Shown here: positions 7,165-12,911 of the stretch, piece after piece
How positions within the stretch are numbered: the stretch's first letter is position 1
Layout of the letters: each line of letters starts with the position of its first letter
Assembly: GCA_030621075.1 (NCBI GenBank)
Contig: JAUXII010000005.1
Span: 1 to 12,911, forward strand
Origin: Lentimicrobiaceae bacterium
Lineage (GTDB): Bacteria; Bacteroidota; Bacteroidia; Bacteroidales; JAGONC01
Length of the DNA: 12,911 nt
Direction of reading: 5' to 3'
The notes under the pieces: generated by a model
Databases searched by the model: none
Told to the model about the DNA's origin: nothing
What the model saw: only the letters and a program-made list of their open reading frames with translations
Made by a program: the position numbers and the translations under genes

Positions 7165-7880
7165 AAAAATCAACTATTAAAAAACTTGAATCATACAGGC
7201 GCGACTATATTGGAAATGTGTATCATGAATTAAAAACCCCCATTTTTAATATTCAGGGATATGTCTTAACCTTGCTTGATGGAGGACTGGAGGATCCTTC
7301 CATAAACAGGGAATATCTGTTACGGACTGAAAAAAGCATCAACCGTTTAATCGAGATCATTGAAGACCTGGAATCTATTTCCCGTCTTGAATCAGATGTA
7401 GTAAAGCTCAACCTCGAGAAATTTAACATTTTCACCCTGGTCAGGGATGTTATTGAACTTCTTGTGGTTAAAGCTAAAAAGCGAAAGAACCGTATCTTTT
7501 TTGATGATATGAACGATACCCAGGTCTTTGTTTACGCCGACAAAGAAAAGATACATCAGGTTCTATCCAACCTAATAGATAACGCAATTAAATATGGGAA
7601 ACAGAGGGATGGAGAAACCAGGATAAGTTTTCTTGATATGGGTGAAAATATTCTTGTCGAGATCACGGATAATGGGATGGGCGTGGAGAGAAAAAACATA
7701 CATCGCCTTTTTGAGCGCTTTTATCGAACCAATGAAGGTCGTTCACGTGATCAGAATGGAACTGGATTAGGGTTGTCTATTGTTAAACATATCATCGATG
7801 CCCACAATCAATCGCTTAATATTCGGAGTAATTTAGGAGAAGGGACTACTATTACCTTCACCCTGAAGAAAGCAAATTAG
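7161..7880 (+). CDS. Short, sensorless histidine kinase
   Basis: A 239-residue kinase made only of the catalytic core. The dimerisation/phosphotransfer helix starts almost at the N-terminus, with the H-box YIGNVYHELKTP (phosphoacceptor His22) followed by the second HisKA helix. The HATPase domain has the N-box HQVLSNLIDNAIKYG, G1 box DNGMG, F box LFERFYR and G2 box GTGLGLSIV. The core looks intact, apart from Tyr instead of the usual Ser before the H-box His. There is no transmembrane helix, PAS, HAMP or periplasmic domain, whereas as I recall related Bacteroidota kinases usually have two membrane helices before this core. The ATGA overlap with the regulator leaves no room for a missing N-terminus, so the short form is encoded as such. 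It should be cytoplasmic and phosphorylate the adjacent regulator. Confidence 0.93.
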   Translation: MKKSTIKKLESYRRDYIGNVYHELKTPIFNIQGYVLTLLDGGLEDPSINREYLLRTEKSINRLIEIIEDLESISRLESDVVKLNLEKFNIFTLVRDVIELLVVKAKKRKNRIFFDDMNDTQVFVYADKEKIHQVLSNLIDNAIKYGKQRDGETRISFLDMGENILVEITDNGMGVERKNIHRLFERFYRTNEGRSRDQNGTGLGLSIVKHIIDAHNQSLNIRSNLGEGTTITFTLKKAN

Positions 7881-7912
7881 TGTTATCTTTCACGTTCGAT
7901 GGTGGTGTACTT
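7881..7912 (-). pseudogene. Fragment resembling the 3' end of the prenyl-synthase gene
   Basis: Read on the minus strand this segment encodes K-Y-T-T-I-E-R-E-R-stop, next to the true gene ending R-F-T-I-E-R-E-K-stop at 8253. Bases 7881-7904 match 8251-8274 at 20 of 24 positions, including TCACGTTCGAT and the stop codon, exactly 370 bp apart. It begins right after the kinase stop. It is either a relic of the original gene end or a partial duplication associated with the repeat element between the copies. Confidence 0.55.
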
Positions 7913-8013
7913 AGTAATTTTTTATTTTTTATTGGTTATTCCTCATTCTTGATTCCTCATTCTTGATTTTAAATTTATAATTCTTGCAACAGTTTCTATA
8001 CCTGACAGATCGA

Positions 8014-8026
8014 GGGGCAACGCCCC
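8014..8026. repeat. Hairpin 1 inside the MITE-like element
   Basis: GGGGC-AAC-GCCCC forms a perfect 5-bp GC stem with a 3-nt loop. Confidence 0.7.
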
Positions 8027-8036
8027 GTAAAGCAAT

Positions 8037-8069
8037 AGCACAGGGTGTAGTGAAACGAAACCCTGGGCT
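8037..8069. repeat. Hairpin 2 inside the MITE-like element
   Basis: AGCACAGGGT (8037-8046) pairs with ACCCTGGGCT (8060-8069): nine of ten positions, one A-G mismatch, 13-nt loop. A weaker AGGG/CCCT hairpin follows at 8096-8108. Confidence 0.7.
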
Positions 8070-8252
8070 TAAGGATTAACATCCGGAACAAGGTAAGGGC
8101 GGCACCCTCTTGCATCGTTGATTTATCCGAAATGATAAATTAGAAATATTCAATGAGGAATATTAATGAGGAATAACAAATAAGAAATAAAAAATGAAAA
8201 AGTTTTGTTAATATCGGGAATACCCTATCTCAAAACAGGAGCTTATTAAATG

Positions 8253-9227
8253 TTACTTCTCACGTTCGATAGTGAACCTAATGAGCCCCTCTAGTGCCAT
8301 TTTTGCATCACTATCGGGGAAAACCGACAAAATATTAATTGCTTTTCGCTGATACTCAACCATCTTTCTCTCAGCATAATCAATACCACCACTTTTTTTA
8401 ACTTGCTCAATCAGTTTTTTTATTTTTACCTGGTTATTGCGGTTGTGTTTGATTGAATGAATGATTTTTCGCCGTTGCAAATAATCTAACTCTCCAAGCA
8501 TATATATTAATGGCAAAGTCATTTTTTTCTCCTTGATATCCAACCCTTTAGGCTTTCCAGTTAGGCTATTCGAATCAAAATCCATCAGGTCATCTTTTAT
8601 CTGAAAAGCAATGCCTATTGCCTGGCCAAAAGCATGCATCTGCCTTACCATTTGCTGATCAGCTCCGGCAGAAGCAGCTCCTATGGCACAGCAGGAGGCA
8701 ATTAGAGAAGCTGTCTTTTTGCGTATGATCTCAAAATATATCTCTTCCGAAATATCTAATTTTCTGGCTTTTTCAAGTTGTAGCAATTCACCTTCACTCA
8801 TTTCCCGTGTAGCCTCTGAAACGATCCTGAGGAGATTAAACTCGTTATTTTTGATAGCAATCAGCAGGCCTTTTGACAAGAGGTAATCACCTGCCAGTAC
8901 GGCAATCTTATTTTTCCACAATGCGTTAACAGAAAACAGGCCCCTTCTATGAAACGAGTCATCAACCACATCATCATGTACCAGGGTAGCAGTATGCAGT
9001 AGTTCGATCAATGAGGCACCGGTAAAAGACGATTCGGTAGTTCCTCCGCAAACTTCTGCGCTTAAAAAAACAAAGAGAGGCCTGATCTGTTTTCCTTTTC
9101 GCTTTAGGATATACCTGGTAATTATATTCAGCAACGGGACTTTGCTTTTCATAGCCACCCTAAACTTCCTATTAAACGCTTTAAGGTGTTGTTCAACCGG
9201 TTTACTAATTTCTTTAAGGGAGGGCAT
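8253..9227 (-). CDS. Long-chain polyprenyl diphosphate synthase
   Basis: Trans-isoprenyl diphosphate synthase of 324 residues (typical for the family), IspB/heptaprenyl-type. It condenses isopentenyl diphosphate onto an allylic primer to make the quinone side chain, probably for menaquinone. Motifs: GKQIRP near residues 45-50, the first aspartate-rich motif LVHDDVVDDS (Asp85-Asp89), KKTASLIASCCAIGA, the second aspartate-rich motif QIKDDLMDFD, and GKPKGLDIKEKKMTLPLIYML. The residues just before the first motif are small (Ala80, Thr81), which in this family fits a long product; exact chain length cannot be read. The ATG at 9227 follows a candidate promoter at 9271-9278. The C-terminal TIEREK-stop is the segment duplicated at 7881-7912. 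The gene is monocistronic, divergent from the 25-residue repeat gene. It would be named ispB by analogy only. Confidence 0.94.
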   Translation of the reverse strand: MPSLKEISKPVEQHLKAFNRKFRVAMKSKVPLLNIITRYILKRKGKQIRPLFVFLSAEVCGGTTESSFTGASLIELLHTATLVHDDVVDDSFHRRGLFSVNALWKNKIAVLAGDYLLSKGLLIAIKNNEFNLLRIVSEATREMSEGELLQLEKARKLDISEEIYFEIIRKKTASLIASCCAIGAASAGADQQMVRQMHAFGQAIGIAFQIKDDLMDFDSNSLTGKPKGLDIKEKKMTLPLIYMLGELDYLQRRKIIHSIKHNRNNQVKIKKLIEQVKKSGGIDYAERKMVEYQRKAINILSVFPDSDAKMALEGLIRFTIEREK

Positions 9228-9270
9228 GTAATTTGATTAACTGAGTCAAACCGACATAAATTTCTTCATG

Positions 9271-9278
9271 CAAATATA
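9271..9278 (-). promoter_or_regulatory. Candidate promoter core for the prenyl-synthase gene
   Basis: The complement of 9271-9278 reads TATATTTG, an exact TAnnTTTG core, predicting a leader of about 35-40 nt. A partial -33 match (TTC) lies about 20 nt upstream on that strand. TTCATG (9265-9270) and CATGAA (9288-9293) flank the core as a short inverted repeat that could be an operator. Confidence 0.5.
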
Positions 9279-9348
9279 CAAAAACAGCATGAAAAAATGA
9301 ACAGGAATATTTTCCCTGATTCACAGTTCCTCTCTCCATTTTTTTTTA

Positions 9349-9356
9349 TACCTTTG
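9349..9356 (+). promoter_or_regulatory. Candidate promoter core immediately before the repeat-protein gene
   Basis: TACCTTTG matches TAnnTTTG and ends four bases before the ATG at 9361. If used, transcription would begin at or next to the start codon, giving a leaderless message. A weak TTCC at 9327-9330 is the only -33 candidate. Confidence 0.4.
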
Positions 9357-9360
9357 GGAC

Positions 9361-9759
9361 ATGCATGATTATCCTCCGAAAATTCTTATAGCTTTTGGGG
9401 AAACCATTAGTGGAAATGAAAAGATATTTGACTGGCTGCTTAATAACGGGTATCCTGAGTTGGCTGCTTTATCGAAAGCTATTCGTGGCAGTGAAGATGC
9501 ATCGAAGTGGCTGCTAACAAACGGTTACCCTCATTTAGCCGCTCTCGACAACGCCATCGATAACAAGGTCAAAGCTCAAACGTGGTTAGTGAAACACGAC
9601 TATAAGTTACTGGCCATATTTGCAGATGCATGCAATGAAAAAAAAGAAGCATTTGCCTGGCTTCTTGAGAGACACTTAGATATCTTTATCGTTATTGCCA
9701 GGAAAATTATTGCTTTTCGCAATAATCAGACATTTAATTATCACAAATTACATTTTTGA
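9361..9759 (+). CDS. Small helical protein of exact 25-residue tandem repeats
   Basis: A 132-residue protein I cannot assign to a named family. It consists of near-perfect 25-residue units: the key Trp falls at residues 25, 50, 75 and 100. The consensus unit is A-I-x(6)-A-x-x-WL-x-x-NGY-x-x-LAAL-x-x; copies 2 and 3 are clearest (DASKWLLTNGYPHLAALDNAI and its neighbour). A fifth unit is partial (LDIFIVIARKII). Each unit looks like two short helices, so the protein probably forms a small alpha-solenoid for protein contacts. No signal peptide, membrane helix or catalytic motif is visible, and there is no internal Met, so ATG 9361 is the only likely start. It ends 10 bp from the convergent reductase stop and shares its upstream region with the prenyl synthase. 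Codon use looks like its neighbours, so it is real but of unknown role. Confidence 0.8.
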   Translation: MHDYPPKILIAFGETISGNEKIFDWLLNNGYPELAALSKAIRGSEDASKWLLTNGYPHLAALDNAIDNKVKAQTWLVKHDYKLLAIFADACNEKKEAFAWLLERHLDIFIVIARKIIAFRNNQTFNYHKLHF

Positions 9760-9769
9760 TTGTTGCTTG

Positions 9770-12481
9770 TTATTCACATTTGGAATAACCACAGCTCGAG
9801 CAGGAAAGGCATCCCTCTTTGTAGGCCAGGCAATTTTCATCGCCACATGACGGACATTTCTTTTCTTTGGCAGCAGATGTACCATCAGGGATAAACTTTT
9901 TAAGCGTTCTGATCACCCCATTCTTCCATGTATTAATTGAATCACTATCCAATCCAAGATTTGAGACCAACTCAACAACATATGGTAATGGCATACCATG
10001 ACGAAGAATCCCGGATATGAGTTTGGCATAATTCCAGTATTCTTTATTAAATTGCCTGGATAAGCCTTCAAAAATCATTTTATACCCTTCCTTATCCTCA
10101 AACTGAAAATCATACCTTCCTCTATTTTGATCTTCCTTTTTTACCCGCACAACGCTTCCCTTGGTAACCCAGTTAGGAAGAAAAAAACCATCAGCTTTTC
10201 CGGTGAATATTTCATACGGACGGCCATTCAGGAGTCCGACAACAGCAACCCATTTTTCATAATCATTTTGAAAACGAACAACCTCTGCTTTTAATCTTTT
10301 GGGTCGCTTGGGTGCAGTGGTCTCTTTAAATTCATTGTCATCATTATTTTTATCGTCATTTGCAATGAGAACACCAGCCCGGGATCCTTCGCGGTAGATT
10401 GTCATTCCCTTACAGCCCGACTCCCATGCTGTTCGGTAGATTTCACTGATCCGTTCTTCAGAGATATCATTTGGTACATTCACTGTTACACTGATCGAAT
10501 GATCGACCCATTTTTGGATTGCTCCCTGCATACGGACTTTGTTAACCCAATTTATATCATTGGCAGTTGCTTTGTGATAAGGCGATTTAACAATTATTTT
10601 TTTTACCTCATCATCATTCATTTTCAAAACTTCTTCCTTATTGTACCCGTTTATCTCTGCCCAGGTTAAGAATTTGTGATGAAATACCCGATGCTCTTCC
10701 CACGAATCACCAATATCATCGACATAATCAATTCGCACTGATTTATCATTCGGATTTACTTTTCTTCTCCTTTTATAACTCACCTGGAAAACAGGTTCGA
10801 TTCCTGAGGATGTTTGTGTACAAATACTAACACTTCCAGTTGGGGCAATGGTAAGCATGGCAATGTTACGCCGCCCATACTTCTCCATATTTTCATACAC
10901 CATTGGAGCTGCTTTTTTTAGTCGATTGATGAAAGGGTTATTCCGTTCTCTTTCAATATCAAAAATTTCGAATGCTCCTCTTTGCCGGGCCAGTTCAACT
11001 GACGATCGATAAACTTCAATTGCCAGAAGTTTATGAACCTCAACAGAAAAATTAATAGCATTTTCAGATCCATATTGTGTTCCGAGTGCTGTGAGCATAT
11101 CGCCTTCTGCTGTTATTCCTATACCGGTTCGTCTTCCCTGGACACTTTTTTCCCTGATATTTTTCCAAAGATTCTTTTCCGTATTTTTTATTTCATCATC
11201 TTCGGGGTCAGCAGCAATTTTTTTCAAAACATTATCGACCTTTTCAATCTCGAGATCGATAATATCATCCATAATCCGTTGGGCATAGTGGGCGTGCCTG
11301 GTAAACAAAGCTGAGTTAAAGCTGGCTTTTTCGGTGAACGGATTTTCAACATAACTAAACAAGTTAATAGCCAACAGCCTACAACTGTCGTACGGGCAAA
11401 GAGGAATTTCGCCACATGGATTTGTAGAGACAGTAGTGAAGCCCATATCCGAGTAGCAGTCAGGGATTGATTCACGGATGACGGTATCCCAGAACAAGAC
11501 TCCCGGTTCGGCAGAACTCCAGGCATTATGGATGATCTTATCCCATAATTTCCGGGCATTAATTTCTTTTACAACGGTTGGGTATTCAGCGTTAATGGGG
11601 AACTGCTGAATATAGGGCTTGTTATTCTTCACGGCCTTCAGAAACTCATCATCTAGTTTAACAGAGATATTTGCACCTGTAACCTTTCCCTGTTCCATTT
11701 TAGCATCAATGAAATTTTCTGAATCGGGATGCTTTATCGAAATACTCAACATTAATGCACCACGACGGCCGTCTTGTGCTACTTCACGGGTTGAATTGGA
11801 ATAGCGTTCCATAAAAGGAACAATGCCGGTTGATGTTAGCGCACTGTTTTTAACCTTGCTTCCTCCTGGACGAATATGGGATAAGTCATGCCCAACACCT
11901 CCCCTGCGTTTCATCAATTGAACTTGCTCCTGGTCAATCTTCATTATGCCTCCATATGAATCTCCGGCTTTATCGTGGCCAATAACAAAACAATTTGACA
12001 ATGATGAAACCTGGAAGTCATTTCCGATGCCAGCCATTGGGCTACCCTGTGGAATAATATATTTAAAGTCCTTTAGCAACCCATAAATGGTCTCTTCGCT
12101 TAATGGTTCAGGAAATTTTTTTTCGATCCTTGCAATCTCTTTTGCAAGCCTGCGGTGCATATCATCGGGGGTCAACTCATAAATATTGCCACTGCTATCT
12201 TTCAAGGCATATTTATTGATCCATACGCTAGCTGCCAGACTATCGCCTTTAAAATATTCCGTAGCCTTTTCATGGATTTGATCCAGTGGGTAGCTCTTTA
12301 ATTCTTCCTTCTTTAAAATTTCTTTTGGTTCAACAACCACAACTTCTTCAAACCCTCGCATAGTAACTTCTGTATCTATCTCAAGACCTGGACGATTTCT
12401 CTTTTCCAGGATCTCCTTATAAAAATCCTTTTCCTTTTGTTGAATCTTATTTTCTGCGCCTGTGAATAAATTCTGCTCCAT
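9770..12481 (-). CDS. nrdJ: Adenosylcobalamin-dependent (class II) ribonucleotide reductase
   Basis: Reduces ribonucleotides to deoxyribonucleotides with a B12-derived thiyl radical, independent of oxygen. It has 903 residues. Catalytic residues, by comparison with the Thermotoga enzyme: Cys164 (SNCF) and Cys367 (DSC) as redox pair, Asn354/Cys356/Glu358 in NPCGE with Cys356 the thiyl site. GGVGHDLSHIRP, RRTGIGI and APTGSVSICTQTSSGIEPVF follow. No N-terminal ATP cone is recognisable. A TSCPD-type region lies at about 725-850, followed by a cysteine tail with C876, C879, C884, C891, C894, C897 and C902, containing a probable zinc ribbon plus the shuttle cysteines that re-reduce the active site. 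The ATG at 12481 is followed by a variable N-terminal extension. I see no cobalamin riboswitch or NrdR box upstream, nor a class I or III reductase here. Confidence 0.97.
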   Translation of the reverse strand: MEQNLFTGAENKIQQKEKDFYKEILEKRNRPGLEIDTEVTMRGFEEVVVVEPKEILKKEELKSYPLDQIHEKATEYFKGDSLAASVWINKYALKDSSGNIYELTPDDMHRRLAKEIARIEKKFPEPLSEETIYGLLKDFKYIIPQGSPMAGIGNDFQVSSLSNCFVIGHDKAGDSYGGIMKIDQEQVQLMKRRGGVGHDLSHIRPGGSKVKNSALTSTGIVPFMERYSNSTREVAQDGRRGALMLSISIKHPDSENFIDAKMEQGKVTGANISVKLDDEFLKAVKNNKPYIQQFPINAEYPTVVKEINARKLWDKIIHNAWSSAEPGVLFWDTVIRESIPDCYSDMGFTTVSTNPCGEIPLCPYDSCRLLAINLFSYVENPFTEKASFNSALFTRHAHYAQRIMDDIIDLEIEKVDNVLKKIAADPEDDEIKNTEKNLWKNIREKSVQGRRTGIGITAEGDMLTALGTQYGSENAINFSVEVHKLLAIEVYRSSVELARQRGAFEIFDIERERNNPFINRLKKAAPMVYENMEKYGRRNIAMLTIAPTGSVSICTQTSSGIEPVFQVSYKRRRKVNPNDKSVRIDYVDDIGDSWEEHRVFHHKFLTWAEINGYNKEEVLKMNDDEVKKIIVKSPYHKATANDINWVNKVRMQGAIQKWVDHSISVTVNVPNDISEERISEIYRTAWESGCKGMTIYREGSRAGVLIANDDKNNDDNEFKETTAPKRPKRLKAEVVRFQNDYEKWVAVVGLLNGRPYEIFTGKADGFFLPNWVTKGSVVRVKKEDQNRGRYDFQFEDKEGYKMIFEGLSRQFNKEYWNYAKLISGILRHGMPLPYVVELVSNLGLDSDSINTWKNGVIRTLKKFIPDGTSAAKEKKCPSCGDENCLAYKEGCLSCSSCGYSKCE

Positions 12482-12911
12482 AAAAAAATCACAAGATGGT
12501 TAGCATGTGACAATTATTTATCTGATAATCAAATTATTATAAAAGTGGGAATGTAATAATTTTTATAGGACCAAGATACAACAGGTATAGTTTATTAGCA
12601 AAATCTTTTATTAACAATCTTTATTAAAAACGACTTAATCGACTGACTTAAAAAAGTATAATATGGTAGTAAATAAATTTTCTTATCCTTTTCTAAAAAA
12701 AGTGATTTTTTTTTCCTTTTTATCAATCCCAAAGCTATCAAGGCTTCGGGTAAAATTAACAAGAAAGTCAATAAAAAAAATTCTTCTTGCCAGAAAAAAA
12801 TTATTTTTTATCAACAAATTAACGTCCTCTCAGCAAGCTTTGGGAAATATAGCCCTGTAGGCCCCGATACGCTTAGCAGTCAGGATCAATTCGGCTTATA
12901 GATTTGATTTA
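12482..12911. other. Upstream region of nrdJ, no convincing gene
   Basis: About 430 bp of very AT-rich DNA. A plus-strand frame at 12663-12860 (65 codons) is rich in Lys, Phe, Ile and Ser as expected from A/T runs and is not credible as a gene. TCCCAAAGCT (12727-12736) and AGCTTTGGGA (12836-12845) form a perfect 10-nt inverted repeat 99 nt apart. On the minus strand the last 39 bases of the window read I-K-S-I-S-R-I-D-P-D-C-stop (stop at 12873-12875), possibly the end of a gene beyond the window; too short to judge. I recognise no B12 box, tRNA or terminator. Confidence 0.5.

Larger units (their letters stand above)
7917..8195. mobile_element. MITE-like element with long terminal inverted repeats, 279 bp
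   Basis: The outer arms 7917-7947 and 8165-8195 are inverted copies over 31 nt with two mismatches (cores ATTTTTTATTT and GTTATTCCTCATT). They continue inward through a second ATTCCTCATT (7952-7961, complement at 8152-8161) after a one-base indel, giving TIRs of about 45 nt. The centre is GC-rich with three hairpins. No transposase is encoded, so any mobility would need a partner in trans. No clear short target-site duplication flanks the arms. The architecture (AT-rich arms with a repeated short word, GC-rich palindromes inside) parallels the 4356-4522 element. AATAACAAATAA occurs at 8172-8183 and again at 4531-4542. Confidence 0.65.

Noticed and set aside
7996..8115. A 39-codon minus-strand ORF (starts M-Q-E-G-A, ends C-Q-V) inside the MITE-like element.
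   Set aside because: It runs through the hairpins of the repeat and is a by-product of the palindromic GC-rich core; no domain or credible start context.
4356..8195. CRISPR array suggested by repeated short words (TTCCAGTATTCCA, TTCCTCATTCTTG).
   Set aside because: The repeats are short, directly adjacent and part of inverted arms, with no regular spacers and no cas genes.
12663..12860. A 65-codon plus-strand ORF upstream of nrdJ.
   Set aside because: Composition is dominated by Lys/Phe/Ile/Ser from A and T runs, with no motif and no start signal; likely chance.
12820..12911. Possible TPP riboswitch or tRNA-like segment (a CTGAGA word on the minus strand near 12830).
   Set aside because: Only the short word matches; the other conserved TPP elements and any cloverleaf pairing are absent.

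Overview
The window looks like chromosomal DNA of a member of the Bacteroidota, probably from the Bacteroidales/Marinilabiliales side. The evidence is AT-rich intergenic DNA, several copies of the TAnnTTTG promoter core typical of this phylum, almost no Shine-Dalgarno sequences, a PorT-type outer-membrane barrel, and an OmpR-type regulator/kinase pair of the kind common in this phylum. Most of the window is compact housekeeping sequence. I found no CRISPR array, prophage, secretion cluster, obvious defence system, tRNA or rRNA.

Layout: (1) 1-933, the 3' part of a class II fructose-bisphosphate aldolase gene, cut by the window edge. (2) 3088-934, minus strand, a three-gene operon: tandem-domain universal stress protein, exported SPOR-domain protein, second tandem-domain universal stress protein. 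(3) 3329-5515, plus strand, ruvB and queG (epoxyqueuosine reductase), separated by a 167-bp inverted-repeat element. (4) 5517-5702, a decayed C-terminal gene fragment, convergent with a minus-strand outer-membrane beta-barrel gene (5692-6297). (5) 6478-7880, a PhoB/OmpR-type response regulator translationally coupled to a very short histidine kinase with no sensor or membrane segment. (6) 7881-8252, a 279-bp MITE-like element preceded by a second, diverged copy of the last codons of the neighbouring prenyl-synthase gene. (7) 9227-8253, minus strand, a long-chain polyprenyl diphosphate synthase; divergent from it at 9361-9759 is a small protein built from exact 25-residue repeats. (8) 12481-9770, minus strand, an adenosylcobalamin-dependent ribonucleotide reductase with a cysteine-rich tail. 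(9) 12482-12911, about 430 bp with no convincing gene.

Functional links are modest. The universal stress/SPOR operon suggests a stress or energy-limitation response tied to the envelope. RuvB and the B12-dependent reductase serve DNA repair and precursor supply. QueG completes tRNA queuosine, and the prenyl synthase supplies the quinone side chain. The least explained items are the 25-residue repeat protein, the sensorless kinase, the interleaved Usp/SPOR operon, the inverted-repeat elements and the duplicated prenyl-synthase 3' end. None of these amounts to a clear new multi-gene system.
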